DNA from: Mycetohabitans sp. B8
GTDB lineage: Bacteria > Pseudomonadota > Gammaproteobacteria > Burkholderiales > Burkholderiaceae
DNA: 47,821 nucleotides
Assembly: GCF_021991875.1 (NCBI RefSeq)
Contig: NZ_JAHLKR010000023.1
Coordinates: 1-47,821, forward strand
Direction of reading: 5' to 3'
Within the stretch, counting starts at the first letter, position 1; each line of letters opens with the position of its first letter. The notes beneath the pieces were generated by a model. The model did not search any database. It saw only the letters and a program-made list of their open reading frames with translations, and had not been told where the DNA came from. Made by a program: the position numbers and the translations under genes. Positions 1 to 12,271 of the stretch are shown here, piece after piece.

Positions 1-2
1 CC

Positions 3-1148
3 CGCACCCCGCGCGCGAACAATGACACCCGCCCCCGTACGCCGGCACACCCCACACCGGCTGACACGGCCGCACAAGCCTTTGCCGGCACACGCGCTGC
101 GCTCGCCAGCAAATACGGCGCCGGCCGGCAAGCGCAGCCGGCCACGTGCGACGCGGTGGCCAGCGACGCGTTGCCGCTGGCCGAGACGCCGGGCGCATCC
201 GATGCTTCGCCTGCCTCGGCTGCTTCCGGTGCTTCCGGTGCTTCCGGTGCGCTAAGCGTTTCGCGTACGTTGGCCGCTTCAGCCCCATCGCCGGCCTCCG
301 CGTCGGTCACTCCCGGCGGCGAGAAATTCACGCTGCCCCCGAGCGCGGACATCCGATACGACACTTTCTACAACGGCGTACAAAATCAGGTTGGCACGCT
401 GCGTTGGACTACCGATGGCTCGCATTACCAGATGGTCGTCTCGATGACGCTGCCGTTCGTGGGCACATACAGCTTCACCAGCGAGGGCCGCGTCGATGCA
501 TTCGGGCTCGCGCCGCAACGCTACGTGGAACAGCGCGGGCGCCGCGGCACCGATACGACGCGTTTCGAGCGCGACACGCAGCCGGGGCGCATCGCGTTCT
601 CGCGCTCGCCCCAAACCGTGCCACTGTCCGACGGCGCGCAGGACCGCTTCAGCATGGTGATGCAATTGGCCAGCCTCGTGCGCGGCGACCCGTCGGCCTA
701 TACGCCGGGCGTCACACGCCAGTTTTTCGTCGCCGACAGCGACAGTGGTGAGACCTGGCCAGTCGAGATGATCGGCACCGAATCGGTGCAGGCTCGACAA
801 GGATTTGTCGATGCATTGCATTTCATGCGCCTGCCGCGCCGCGACGGCGACCGGCGCCGTATCGACGTATGGCTCTGCCCCATGCTCGATTACCTGCCGG
901 TCAGGCTGGTGCAAACCGAGCCCAATGGCACGCAAGTCGAATTGCTCTGGCACGGCAAACTGCCGATGAACAGCGAGGTGGGCCGGTTCACCCCATCCGG
1001 GGCGGCCGACATGCCCGAAGCGGGGACCGTCACTGCGGTCAAACCCGCTCAGAAGCGTCTGCCGCCCGCGACCGCCAATGCACCCGCGTCCGTGCCGGGC
1101 ATAAGCCATGCTGAACCATTGCCATGGCAAGCGCCGGCGAAACCGTAA
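3..1148 (+). CDS. DUF3108 domain-containing protein, 5' end outside window
   Basis: The reading frame is open from base 3, so the true start probably lies upstream. A GTG at 156 is the only internal start of note and would give 330 residues. The N-terminal part is rich in Ala, Pro and Ser, with the repeated codons for GASGASGAS near 220-255. This looks like a low-complexity linker after an anchor that is not visible here. From about base 325 the sequence resembles DUF3108: a predicted beta-rich envelope protein with the motif DTFYNG near the domain start and a late segment HGKLPMNSEV. The function of this family is not established; a cell-envelope location is inferred from the family. The gene is followed by about 220 bases without a gene. 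A long open frame on the opposite strand is treated as a shadow. Confidence 0.75.
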   Translation, partial: RTPRANNDTRPRTPAHPTPADTAAQAFAGTRAALASKYGAGRQAQPATCDAVASDALPLAETPGASDASPASAASGASGASGALSVSRTLAASAPSPASASVTPGGEKFTLPPSADIRYDTFYNGVQNQVGTLRWTTDGSHYQMVVSMTLPFVGTYSFTSEGRVDAFGLAPQRYVEQRGRRGTDTTRFERDTQPGRIAFSRSPQTVPLSDGAQDRFSMVMQLASLVRGDPSAYTPGVTRQFFVADSDSGETWPVEMIGTESVQARQGFVDALHFMRLPRRDGDRRRIDVWLCPMLDYLPVRLVQTEPNGTQVELLWHGKLPMNSEVGRFTPSGAADMPEAGTVTAVKPAQKRLPPATANAPASVPGISHAEPLPWQAPAKP

Positions 1149-1369
1149 CGTGGATGCTTCGCTTCGCCGTTCAGCACGTCGGCCTGGCGCTGGAATCCTT
1201 TTTCGCACCGGTGGTCGAATCGGTAGATTCGGAACGACAGTCAGTTCGACAACGTAACATACTGTAACCGCAGGAAATATCCGTTCCGGGTCGGCCCCTT
1301 GAATTTCTGATCAACCTCTCCATCTACGGTGCAAACCGTGGCAGAGCAACAGAATTGAGGAGTGTCGCC

Positions 1370-1627
1370 ATGCAAATGATCTACAACAGCCCGAACTACT
1401 GCGTTGTCGAATTCGCCCCCCAAGCCGAGCACGGCACCCTGCTGTCCGGCGGATTCGAGATCGTCGACAAGCATGCGCAGCGTGAAATATTCATCGACGG
1501 CTCGATGGCGGCGCGCTTTCGTGAGCACGTGCAGCGCCTGATCCAAGAGCAACCGTCGCTGGAGGAAGTCGACGAATTCCTCGGGCAATTCGATAGCTTG
1601 ATGAACCAGCCCGTCGTACTGCATTGA
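1370..1627 (+). CDS. DUF3567 family small protein
   Basis: An 85-residue protein beginning MQMIYNSPNYCVVEF, which I recognise as the start typical of the DUF3567 family of beta-proteobacteria. The ATG at 1370 is preceded at 1357-1362 by GAGGAG, a good ribosome binding site. An upstream TTG at 1355 would overlap that site and is rejected. The protein is acidic with no membrane segment or signal peptide, so it is probably cytoplasmic. No biochemical role is known to me. It is monocistronic: a strong terminator follows 30 bases after the stop. Confidence 0.8.
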   Translation: MQMIYNSPNYCVVEFAPQAEHGTLLSGGFEIVDKHAQREIFIDGSMAARFREHVQRLIQEQPSLEEVDEFLGQFDSLMNQPVVLH

Positions 1628-1656
1628 TTCTCGATCGCTGGCGGACTCCAAAAAGA

Positions 1657-1690
1657 CCCCCACCGGATACCCGGCGGGGGTTTTCTTTTA
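1657..1690 (+). terminator. Rho-independent terminator
   Basis: CCCCC (1657-1661) and CCGG (1663-1666) pair with CCGG (1671-1674) and GGGGG (1676-1680), leaving one A-C mismatch and an ATAC loop. TTTTCTTTT follows at once. It ends the DUF3567 transcript and insulates metH downstream. Confidence 0.9.
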
Positions 1691-1779
1691 GAATGCCATG
1701 TTACGGCACACTTCGGCACGCGCCGCCGACCGTCACGACGTGAAGTGACGCGGCCAGCCACAACTCGTGCATTCATCCC

Positions 1780-2825
1780 ATGCCAAACGCACACAGCCTT
1801 CGCTACACCCGGGGCAGCGCACTGCCCGCGCTGCTCGCGCGCCGTATCCTGATACTGGACGGTGCAATGGGCACGATGATCCAGCGCTACAAGCTGTCCG
1901 AAGCCCAGTACCGTAGCGAGCGGTTCGCTACGCTGGACCATGATGTCAAGGGCAACAACGAGTTGTTGTCGATCACGCAGCCGCAGATCATCGGCCAGAT
2001 CCACGAGCAGTATCTGGCCGCCGGCGCGGATATCGTCGAGACGAACACGTTCGGTGCGACCCGGATCGCCCAGGCCGATTACCGAATGGAGACACTTGCC
2101 GTCGAAATGAATATCGCTTCGGCACGGTTGGCGCGCGCCGCATGTGACCAGTATTCGACGCCGGACAAGCCGCGTTTCGTCGCTGGGGCGATTGGGCCCA
2201 CGCCGAAGACCGCAAGCATCTCGCCGGATGTCAACGACCCGGGCGCGCGCAATGTCACCTTCGACGAATTGCGCGACAGCTACTACGAACAAGCGCAAGC
2301 GCTGCTTGATGGCGGTGCGGACCTGTTCCTGGTGGAGACGATCTTCGACACGCTCAATGCGAAAGCCGCGTTGTTCGCGCTCGACCAATTGTTCGAGGAT
2401 ACCGGCGAGGTGCTGCCGATCATGATTTCCGGCACGGTGACCGATGCGTCCGGACGAATCCTGTCCGGACAGACTGTCGAGGCATTCTGGAACGCGCTGC
2501 GCCACGCGCGGCCGCTGACCTTCGGGCTAAACTGCGCGCTCGGGGCGGCGCTGATGCGGCCGTACATCGCCGAGCTGGCGAAGTTGTGCGACACGTACGT
2601 GTCGTGCTATCCGAACGCCGGGTTGCCGAACCCGATGAGCGAGACCGGCTTTGACGAGACACCGGAGGTCACCTCCGGACTGCTCAAGGAATTCGCCGAC
2701 GCGGGTCTCGTCAATCTGGCTGGCGGTTGCTGCGGCACAACGCCCGAACACATTGCAGCGATCGCCGCGCGCCTGGCAGGCGTCAAGCCGCGCGCATGGG
2801 CGCATTATCAGGAAAAAAGCGAGTC

Positions 2826-2829
<4 letters not shown>
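1780..2829 (+). CDS. metH: Methionine synthase, homocysteine S-methyltransferase subunit (MetH N-terminal module)
   Basis: A 349-residue protein equal to the first module of cobalamin-dependent methionine synthase, which binds zinc and homocysteine and accepts the methyl group from methylcobalamin. The zinc ligands are visible as Cys252 (in GLNCALGA) and Cys317-Cys318 (in [10 protein letters not shown]). The domain start [11 protein letters not shown] lies near residue 25. In E. coli this module is the N-terminus of one polypeptide of about 1,230 residues; here it is a separate gene, as is usual in Burkholderiaceae. The stop overlaps the start of the next gene (ATGA at 2826-2829), so the two halves are probably translationally coupled. 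No cobalamin or SAM riboswitch is evident in the 90 bases between the terminator and the ATG. Confidence 0.93.
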
Positions 2830-5543
<2,714 letters not shown>

Positions 5544-5605
5544 GCCCGATCTTGGCACGAGCCAATCGTTCACCGGCCCTGCCCGGCGGCGCCGGCGCGC
5601 GATGG

Positions 5606-5625
5606 CGCCCCCGCATTGCGGGGCG
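5606..5625. terminator. GC-rich hairpin between convergent genes
   Basis: CGCCCC-C-GC (5606-5614) pairs with GC-GGGGCG (5618-5625) around an ATT loop, with one bulged C. It lies between the end of metH (+) and the end of the DUF1840 gene (-). It could act in both directions, but there is no T-tract on either side. Confidence 0.4.
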
Positions 5626-5635
5626 ATTAGCGCGC

Positions 5636-5962
5636 TCAAACGCCCCAGATCACGTCCGATTTTTCCTTGTGCGCCTGCCGCAGCATGTCGAGGAACGGAT
5701 AGGCACGCTGCGCCAAGCCGATCGGCACCTCGTGCGCCTCGTGATCCCCATCATGGTCATCGACATGGCCGCCGTGTTCGGCACGGCGTTGCTTGTCCTG
5801 CGCAATAGCCGCCTCGAGTTTGGCGATCGCCGGCTGCAATTCGTCATGCGCGATGACGCCACGCTGCGCGAGGCGCTTGCCGATGATCGCCAGCAGGAAT
5901 TGCGCAAGGTTTTCGAGCATCGTCACCTCCACGGTGGCCCGAGACTTGAACGTGATCAGCAT
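5636..5962 (-). CDS. DUF1840 domain-containing protein
   Basis: A 108-residue protein starting MLITFKSRATVEVTM, which matches the DUF1840 family of short beta-proteobacterial proteins. Residues 66-78 form a His/Asp-rich stretch (HGGHVDDHDGDHE) that could bind metal, though this is only a suggestion from composition. The start codon CAT lies at 5960-5962. It is convergent with metH and divergent from argS, so it has its own promoter in the 195-base gap. The function is unknown. Confidence 0.75.
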   Translation of the reverse strand: MLITFKSRATVEVTMLENLAQFLLAIIGKRLAQRGVIAHDELQPAIAKLEAAIAQDKQRRAEHGGHVDDHDGDHEAHEVPIGLAQRAYPFLDMLRQAHKEKSDVIWGV

Positions 5963-6051
5963 GGCGGCTCCTTGTTCGCTGCGTCGGTCCGGTCGCGCCA
6001 GCGTCGCTGGCGCTGCATGCGCACCGCACCGGCCTGAACTGTATTCGACAG

Positions 6052-6067
6052 TTTAGCACCTGCTAAA
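6052..6067. promoter_or_regulatory. Perfect palindrome in the DUF1840-argS divergent promoter region
   Basis: TTTAGCA-CC-TGCTAAA, two perfect 7-base arms around CC, lies about 90 bases from each flanking start codon. The right arm overlaps TAAAAT (6064-6069), which resembles a -10 element for argS. This fits a dimeric repressor operator. I do not recognise the family that would bind it. Confidence 0.4.
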
Positions 6068-6157
6068 ATCCATCATTTCCGCTTTGTGCGTGTTCGCGGG
6101 GCAGGCGGCCAATGGGGTTGCCGCGCCCGCGCCCGTTTCGATAACTGCCGTCATTCC

Positions 6158-7966
6158 ATGCTGCCCGCACAGAAACACATCATCGAATCGATCCTAGCAG
6201 ATGCCGTCGCCGGAGTCGTCCAGGCGTCGCCGGCGGCCAGCGATGCAGCATTCGTGCAGCCCACCATCGCGCTGGACCGGCCCAAGATCGCCGCACATGG
6301 CGATGTCGCGTCGAACCTGGCGATGCAACTGGCCAAGCCGCTGCGCGCCAATCCGCGCGTGCTGGCGCAACAACTGGCCGAGGCTACCCTCGCGCACCCG
6401 CGCGCAGCCGGGCTGATCGCCGGCGCGGAAGTCGCCGGCCCGGGTTTCCTGAACCTGCGGCTGACCGACGCCGCGAAACAGCAGACCGTGCACGCGGTAC
6501 TGGCAGAGCGCGAGCGCTTCGGCTTTGCGCCGCCAGGGCACGGCGGCCATGGCAAGCAGGTGCTGATCGAATTCGTGTCGGCCAATCCGACCGGGCCGCT
6601 GCATGTGGGCCACGGCAGACAGGCGGCGCTCGGCGACGCCCTTGGCGCACTCATGCAGACACAGGGCTGGACCGTGCACCGCGAGTTCTACTATAACGAC
6701 GCCGGCGTGCAGATCAATACGCTTGCCCTATCGGTGCAGGCGCGAGCGCGCGGCTTCAAGCCGGGCGATGCGCAGTGGCCGGAAGCGGCCTACAACGGCG
6801 ACTACATCGCGGACATCGCGCGCGACTACCTGGCCGGCGAAACGGTGTCGGCCAGCGATGGCGCGCCTGTGACGGGCGCCGGTGACGTCGACAATCTCAA
6901 TGCAATCCGGCGCTTCGCCGTGACCTACCTGCGCCGCGAGCAGGACATCGACTTGAAGGCATTCGGCGTCCAGTTCGACCAGTACTACCTGGAGTCGTCA
7001 CTGTACGACGAAGGCCGCGTCGAGCGCGCGGTTCAGGCGCTGGTGAGCGCCGGCAAGACGTACGAGGACGATGGCGCGCTGTGGCTGCGCACCACCGACT
7101 ACGGCGACGACAAAGACCGGGTGATGCGCAAGAAGGACGGCACCTATACCTACTTCGTGCCGGACGTCGCCTATCACGTCACCAAGTGGGAGCGCGGCTT
7201 CACGAAAGTGATCAACGTGCAGGGCTCGGATCACCATGGCACGATCGCGCGCGTGCGCGCCGGCTTGCAGGCATTGGCCATCGGCATTCCGAGCGGCTAT
7301 CCGGACTACGTGCTGCATAAGATGGTCACCGTGATGCGCGACGGCCGCGAGATCAAGATCTCCAAGCGGGCAGGCAGCTACGTGACGGTGCGAGACTTGA
7401 TCGTATGGTCCGGTGGCGGCAATCCAGACGAGTCCGCCGCCTCGCTGAGCCCTGGGCAACTGGACAGCGACATGCTTCGCAAGGGCCGCGACGCGGTGCG
7501 CTTCTTCCTAATCTCGCGCAAGGCCGATACCGAATTCACATTCGACATCGACCTCGCGTTAAAGCAAAACGACGAGAATCCGGTCTACTATGTGCAATAC
7601 GCGCATGCGCGGATCTGCTCGGTGCTGTCAGAGTTGCGCGCACGCTATGCGGACGATCCCGAGGACTGGTCGCAGATTGACTTGACGCCGCTCGGCACCG
7701 AGCGGTCCAAGGCGCTGCTGCAAAAACTGGCCGAATATCCGCGGATGCTGGAGCACGCAACAAACGAATTGGCCCCTCATGCCGTCGCATTCTATCTGCG
7801 CGACCTGGCAGGCGAGTTCCATTCGTTTTACAACGACCGCGCCGAGCGGGTGCTCGTGGACGATGCGCGCGAGCGCCTGGCCCGCGCGGCGTTGCTGGCC
7901 GCGACGCGCCAGGTATTGGCCAACGGGCTCGCGACGATCGGGGTGTCGGCGCCCGAGAAGATGTAA
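6158..7966 (+). CDS. argS: Arginyl-tRNA synthetase
   Basis: A 602-residue class I aminoacyl-tRNA synthetase that charges tRNA-Arg. The HIGH-type signature appears as HVGHG at residue 149 within an [15 protein letters not shown] context. The second signature is K400-I-S-K403-R, the usual divergent KMSKS form in this family, followed by AGSYVTV. The C-terminal anticodon-binding domain ends with SAPEKM. The start ATG at 6158 ([13 protein letters not shown]) is preferred over a 24-codon upstream extension of low-complexity sequence. It is followed by a SPOR gene and dsbA in the usual Burkholderia order. It is essential and looks intact. Confidence 0.95.
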   Translation: MLPAQKHIIESILADAVAGVVQASPAASDAAFVQPTIALDRPKIAAHGDVASNLAMQLAKPLRANPRVLAQQLAEATLAHPRAAGLIAGAEVAGPGFLNLRLTDAAKQQTVHAVLAERERFGFAPPGHGGHGKQVLIEFVSANPTGPLHVGHGRQAALGDALGALMQTQGWTVHREFYYNDAGVQINTLALSVQARARGFKPGDAQWPEAAYNGDYIADIARDYLAGETVSASDGAPVTGAGDVDNLNAIRRFAVTYLRREQDIDLKAFGVQFDQYYLESSLYDEGRVERAVQALVSAGKTYEDDGALWLRTTDYGDDKDRVMRKKDGTYTYFVPDVAYHVTKWERGFTKVINVQGSDHHGTIARVRAGLQALAIGIPSGYPDYVLHKMVTVMRDGREIKISKRAGSYVTVRDLIVWSGGGNPDESAASLSPGQLDSDMLRKGRDAVRFFLISRKADTEFTFDIDLALKQNDENPVYYVQYAHARICSVLSELRARYADDPEDWSQIDLTPLGTERSKALLQKLAEYPRMLEHATNELAPHAVAFYLRDLAGEFHSFYNDRAERVLVDDARERLARAALLAATRQVLANGLATIGVSAPEKM

Positions 7967-8094
7967 GGCACGGCAGGCGGCGTGGGGACCGTATAATCGG
8001 TGCTTCCCGGTCACGGATGACTCGGGCGCGACAGCGGCATGGCGGCCACGGTGTCATCCAGGCGGTTTCATAGAGAAATAGGTAATCAAACACG

Positions 8095-8862
8095 ATGGCA
8101 AAAGCACGACGATCTTCCTCGCCGAATTCGAAGCAACGTGGAGGGACGTTCCTCGGTATCGTATTGGGATTGATCGTCGGGCTGGCGATCGCAATCGTGG
8201 TGGCACTGTACATCAGGGGAGCGCCAACGCCGTTCGTGTCCAGGGGCAACGCACCCGAAACAGCATCCGACACGGCAGGGGGCGGCACGACGTTTGATCC
8301 GAACCGGGCGCTGGCCGGCAAGTCGCCCGGTCAGGCGGTACCACCATCGGCCACCCAGCCGCCGCCGAACACGGCGCCAGGCCAGAGCTCGCAGCCATCG
8401 CAGCCCACGGGCGTGCTGGAAGAGCCGCAGATCGTCGAGGTCCCGTCCACGGCCAGCGCCACGCCAGCGCAGCCGAAGCCCCCGGCGCTCTGGAGCCCGC
8501 CCGCGACGCCGGCGCCCCATCCCGCGCCGTCCGGCGGCAGCGCCAGCGCGCCCACCTCCGCATCGGCCAAGCCAGGCGCCGGCACGCCGGCTGCCCTGCA
8601 AAATCCGGACGCGAACGAGGCCAACACCGGCTATTTCCTGCAGGTCGGCGCGTACCGCACGGAACAGGATGCGGAGCAGCAGCGCGCGCGGCTGGCGCTG
8701 CAAGGATTCGAGTCCAAGATCACGCAGCGCGACGCCGGCGGGGTCGTGTATTACCGTGTGCGCATCGGCCCGTTCTCGCGTTTCGAGGACATGAACAGCG
8801 CCCGGCAGCGGCTGTCCGATGCCGGTGTCGACACTGCCGTGATCCGCTTCACGAAGCAATAG
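8095..8862 (+). CDS. SPOR domain membrane protein (FtsN/DedD-like)
   Basis: A 255-residue protein with a short basic cytoplasmic tail, one transmembrane segment at about residues 19-40 (GIVLGLIVGLAIAIVVALYI), a long Pro/Ala/Ser-rich periplasmic linker to about 175, and a C-terminal SPOR domain (from GYFLQVGAYR to IRFTKQ). SPOR domains bind denuded glycan strands of septal peptidoglycan, so a role at the division site is likely. The architecture matches FtsN or DedD, but which one cannot be decided from the sequence alone. It lies between argS and dsbA. Confidence 0.85.
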   Translation: MAKARRSSSPNSKQRGGTFLGIVLGLIVGLAIAIVVALYIRGAPTPFVSRGNAPETASDTAGGGTTFDPNRALAGKSPGQAVPPSATQPPPNTAPGQSSQPSQPTGVLEEPQIVEVPSTASATPAQPKPPALWSPPATPAPHPAPSGGSASAPTSASAKPGAGTPAALQNPDANEANTGYFLQVGAYRTEQDAEQQRARLALQGFESKITQRDAGGVVYYRVRIGPFSRFEDMNSARQRLSDAGVDTAVIRFTKQ

Positions 8863-8872
8863 CCTCGAGTCC

Positions 8873-8903
8873 CGCGTCACGCGCGAGCCACGCGCGTGAC
8901 GCG
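8873..8903. terminator. 13-bp perfect stem-loop after the SPOR gene
   Basis: Bases 8873-8885 and 8891-8903 are perfect inverted repeats (core GCGTCACGCGCG) around the loop AGCCA. No T-tract follows, so this is either a weak intrinsic terminator, an RNA-stabilising hairpin or a protein site between the SPOR gene and dsbA. Confidence 0.5.
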
Positions 8904-8986
8904 CACTCTTGAACCGGCGGCATCCGTACCCGTCTAAACAGGTTTCATGCCGCTTTTTTCTTGCCACGCTTTTGCCACGGTCCACC

Positions 8987-9634
8987 ATGAAAAAAACCCT
9001 TAGCGTTGCCCTGCTCGCCGCCGCTGTCGCCCTCGGCGCAGCCCCGTTCGCCCACGCGTCACCGTCCGCGCCGGTCGCTGGCAAGGACTATACGGTGCTC
9101 GCGCCAGCCCAGCCAGTGAAGGCCCCGGCCGGCAAGGTCGAAGTGACCGAATTTATGTGGTACGGCTGCCCCCATTGCAGCGAGCTCGACCCGTACCTTG
9201 AAAAGTGGAAGGCCAAGCAAGGTGCGAACATCGTGTTCCGGCGCGTGCCGGTCGCGTTTCGCGACCAGTTCGTTCCTCACTCGAAGATGCTGCTCGCGCT
9301 GGACGTGCTCGGCCTGAGTGACAAACTCGCGCCCGTGATCTTTGACGAGATCCACGTCAAGCGGAACTACCTGCTGACGCCGGACGCGCAAGCGGACTTT
9401 CTTGCCAAGCACGGCGTGGACAAGAAAAAGTACCTCGATGCATATAACTCGTTCACCGTCGCGAGCGAGTTGAAGCGCGTGTCGCAGATGGCGCAGGACT
9501 ACAAGATCGACGGCGTGCCAACCGTGGTCGTGCAAGGCAAATACGAGACTGGCCCGGCGGCGACCAACAGCCTGGAAGGTACCGTTCAGGTACTCGACTA
9601 CTTAGTCGAGCAAGTGGCCGCGAAGAAAATGTAG
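8987..9634 (+). CDS. dsbA: Thiol:disulfide interchange protein DsbA
   Basis: A 215-residue periplasmic oxidoreductase that introduces disulfides into exported proteins. It has a clear signal peptide (MKKTLSVALLAAAVALG, cleavage near HAS at 25). The active site is Cys61-Pro-His-Cys64 in a WYGCPHCSELDPY context. The cis-proline motif is DGVPTVVV, about 160 residues on. The ATG at 8987 gives the signal peptide directly, so the longer upstream frame is rejected. The CPHC dipeptide is the strongly oxidising DsbA type. The partner dsbB is not in this window. Confidence 0.93.
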   Translation: MKKTLSVALLAAAVALGAAPFAHASPSAPVAGKDYTVLAPAQPVKAPAGKVEVTEFMWYGCPHCSELDPYLEKWKAKQGANIVFRRVPVAFRDQFVPHSKMLLALDVLGLSDKLAPVIFDEIHVKRNYLLTPDAQADFLAKHGVDKKKYLDAYNSFTVASELKRVSQMAQDYKIDGVPTVVVQGKYETGPAATNSLEGTVQVLDYLVEQVAAKKM

Positions 9635-9674
9635 CGGGTGCGACGCATCCCGCGCCACGCCATGCCATGCCGCG

Positions 9675-10463
9675 ATGAGTGAAGCCGCCCCATTGAAGGT
9701 CTTCATCACCGGTGCGTCGAGCGGCATCGGGCTCGCATTTGCGCGCCACTACGCGCGAGCGGGGGCGAGCCTGGGGCTGGTCGCACGCCGTGGCGAGGTC
9801 CTGGCCCACTTTGCCGAGTCGTGCCGCAGCCGCTTCCCGCAAGCAAGCGTGTCGATCCATGTGGCAGACGTACGTGATGCCGCCGCGCTCGCGCTCGCGG
9901 CACAGCAGTTCATCAACCGCTACGGTCTGCCGGATATCGTGATCGCAAACGCTGGCATGAGCGCCGGCGCAGTCACCGGCCACGGCGACCTGCCAGCGTT
10001 CCGCGCGATCATGGACACTAACTACTTCGGCATGGTCGCGACCTTCGAGCCATTCGCCGCCGCGATGGTCGCCGCCCGGCGCGGTACGCTGGTGGGCATT
10101 GCCAGCGTGGCGGGCGTGCGCGGCCTGCCAGGCGCAGGCGCCTACAGCGCGTCCAAGGCGGCCGCGATGAAGTACCTGGAGGCGCTACGGGTCGAGATGC
10201 GCCCCGCCGGCGTGGCAGTCGTCACGATCGCGCCCGGCTACATCCGTACGCCGATGACCGACGGTAATCCCTACCCGATGCCGTTTTTGATGGACCCCGA
10301 CCGGTTCGCCGCTAACGCGGCGGCGGCCATCGCCGCCAAGAAGCGCTTCGCCATCTTCCCGCGACCAATGCGCGTAGTTGCCGCGTTGCTACATGTGCTG
10401 CCGCGCTGGCTCTACGATTTCGCGTTCGAGCGGGCGCCGCGCAAACCCCGCGCTGCGCGATAA
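9675..10463 (+). CDS. Short-chain dehydrogenase/reductase
   Basis: A 262-residue SDR family protein. The NAD(P)-binding motif TGASSGIG is near residue 12, NAG near 95, and the catalytic pair YSASK near 156 (G-A-Y-S-A-S-K). The C-terminus is basic and carries a hydrophobic stretch (LHVLPRWLYDFAF), as in SDRs that associate with membranes. The substrate is not predictable. The gene follows dsbA by 40 bases and may be co-transcribed with it. A fast hairpin (9633-9652) lies between them but has no T-tract. I see no clear Shine-Dalgarno before the ATG. Confidence 0.85.
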   Translation: MSEAAPLKVFITGASSGIGLAFARHYARAGASLGLVARRGEVLAHFAESCRSRFPQASVSIHVADVRDAAALALAAQQFINRYGLPDIVIANAGMSAGAVTGHGDLPAFRAIMDTNYFGMVATFEPFAAAMVAARRGTLVGIASVAGVRGLPGAGAYSASKAAAMKYLEALRVEMRPAGVAVVTIAPGYIRTPMTDGNPYPMPFLMDPDRFAANAAAAIAAKKRFAIFPRPMRVVAALLHVLPRWLYDFAFERAPRKPRAAR

Positions 10464-10582
10464 AGCGACGCGACAAACAGCACGGTGGCGAAAAACGTAT
10501 CAGAATAGCCGGATTCGGCCCCTGCCGCCTGGTAGTCGAGGCCACCATCAGGAACCGTGAAGAATAAGCTTTGGGAGATCGT

Positions 10583-12214
10583 ATGCGTGTGAAACACCCC
10601 GTTAGCGTGCGCCGTGGACCACGCGGCGCAGCCGCGTGGCTCGGCGTGGCGACCATGCTGCTGACCGCGCCCGCCTGGTTGCAGGCCAAGCCGTTGACCG
10701 TGTGCACCGAGGCTAGCCCGGACGGCTTCGACGTCGTGCAGTACAACTCGCTGACCACCTCCAACGCATCCGGCGACGTCGTCTTTAATCAATTGGTGCG
10801 CTACGACGAGTCGGTCGGCAAGCTCGCGCCGTCGCTCGCCGACCGGTGGGAGGTCAGCTCGGACGGGCTCGTCGTCACGTTCCACCTGCGCCCCAATGTA
10901 TCGTTCCAGACTACGGAAGAATTTAAGCCGTCCCGCGCACTGAACGCCGACGACGTATTGTTTACGTTTAACCGGATGCTCGATCCGAATCATCCTTGGC
11001 ACAAGATTGGGGGCAATGGCGGCTTTCCGCATGCGCAGTCGATGAACCTGCCGAAGCTGATCAAATCGGTTACCAAAGTGGACGACCTGACGGTGAAGTT
11101 CGAACTTTCCGAGTCCAATGCAACGTTTGTGTCGATCCTGACGATGCCGTTCACATCAATCTACTCGGCAGAGTACGCGCGCCAGTTGGAAAAGACGGGC
11201 AGACAAGCCGACATCAATTCGAAGCCGGTTGGCACCGGTCCGTTCGTGCTGAAAAGTTACACGAAGGATGCGGTGATCCGCTACGACGTGAATCCAACTT
11301 ATTGGGGTCGTAAACCGAAGATCGACCGGCTAATCTATGCCATTACGCCCGATGCGGCGGTGCGCGCGCAAAAGATCAAGTCAGGCGAATGCCAGATTGC
11401 GCTGTCGCCCAAGCCGCAGGATGTAGTGGCAGCCAGGAGCGACAAATCACTCAAGGTCGTGCAAACACCAGCGTTTATGACCGCGTTTGTCGCATTGAAT
11501 ACGCAGCATAAGCCGCTGGACAATGATAAGGTCCGGCAAGCATTGAACATCGCGTTCGACCGGCAGACGTACATCAAAACGCTGTTTGACAACACGGCAG
11601 TGCCGGCCGTCAACCCGTATCCGCCCAATACGTGGATCGATGACAAGACGATCGAGCCCTACCCGTACAACGTCGAGCAGGCGAAAAAGCTGCTGGCCGA
11701 CGCCGGTTATCCGAACGGTTTTGAGACGACGATCTGGGCGCGCTCCGGCGGCAGCGTGCTGAATCCGAACCCGAAAGCAGGCGCCGAGCTGTTACAAGCC
11801 GACTTAGCGCGCATCGGCGTGAGGGCACAGGTCAAGGTCATTGAATGGGGACAGCTGATCAAGGATGCGAAGCAGGGTCAGCACGACCTACTGTTCATGG
11901 GATGGGCGGGCGACAACGGTGATCCGGACAACTTCCTGACGCCGCAGTTTTCGTGCGCCTCGGTGAAATCCGGCATCAATTTTGCCCGCTACTGCGACCC
12001 GCAACTGGACAAATTGATCGCGGATGGCAAGCGCACCGCCGATCAGCCCACCCGCGCGAAAGTGTACGCCGCCGCCCAGAAGATCATTCATGACAAGGCA
12101 TTGTGGATTCCCCTGGCATACCCGAGCGCGACCGCGCTGACGCGCAGCAATGTCAGCGGCTACCGGGTGAGCCCGTTCGGCCGACAAGACTATTCGAGCG
12201 TGAAGGTCGACTAG
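10583..12214 (+). CDS. Periplasmic dipeptide/oligopeptide-binding protein (SBP family 5), orphan
   Basis: A 543-residue solute-binding protein of ABC family 5 (DppA-like). A basic start and hydrophobic segment form a signal peptide ending near WLQA. The mature part begins KPLTVCTEASPDGFDVVQYN, as in DppA. GGGAGA at 10573-10578 precedes the ATG at 10583, which I prefer to a TTG at 10571. The gene encodes binding only; permease and ATPase genes (dppBCDF) normally follow at once. Here the next homology is the 3' end of a glycosyltransferase about 60 bases away, so the binding protein is separated from any transporter in this window. It may serve a transporter elsewhere or be a relic that is still open. 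Confidence 0.87.
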   Translation: MRVKHPVSVRRGPRGAAAWLGVATMLLTAPAWLQAKPLTVCTEASPDGFDVVQYNSLTTSNASGDVVFNQLVRYDESVGKLAPSLADRWEVSSDGLVVTFHLRPNVSFQTTEEFKPSRALNADDVLFTFNRMLDPNHPWHKIGGNGGFPHAQSMNLPKLIKSVTKVDDLTVKFELSESNATFVSILTMPFTSIYSAEYARQLEKTGRQADINSKPVGTGPFVLKSYTKDAVIRYDVNPTYWGRKPKIDRLIYAITPDAAVRAQKIKSGECQIALSPKPQDVVAARSDKSLKVVQTPAFMTAFVALNTQHKPLDNDKVRQALNIAFDRQTYIKTLFDNTAVPAVNPYPPNTWIDDKTIEPYPYNVEQAKKLLADAGYPNGFETTIWARSGGSVLNPNPKAGAELLQADLARIGVRAQVKVIEWGQLIKDAKQGQHDLLFMGWAGDNGDPDNFLTPQFSCASVKSGINFARYCDPQLDKLIADGKRTADQPTRAKVYAAAQKIIHDKALWIPLAYPSATALTRSNVSGYRVSPFGRQDYSSVKVD

Positions 12215-12271
12215 GCAAACGTTGGCGAGCTCGGATAGAAAACGCTGACACACCACATTTGTGAGCCTTAT

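Noticed and set aside
1691-1779. Cobalamin or SAM riboswitch before metH
   Set aside because: The gap is only 90 bases and no conserved B12-box or SAM-aptamer elements are visible.
1396-2505. Minus-strand frame of 369 codons
   Set aside because: Antisense to two well-identified genes, spans their terminator, and resembles no family.
2727-2825. Longer start for the second metH gene
   Set aside because: It would overlap the first subunit by 100 bases in another frame, has no homology, and an ATGA overlap start at 2826 is well supported.
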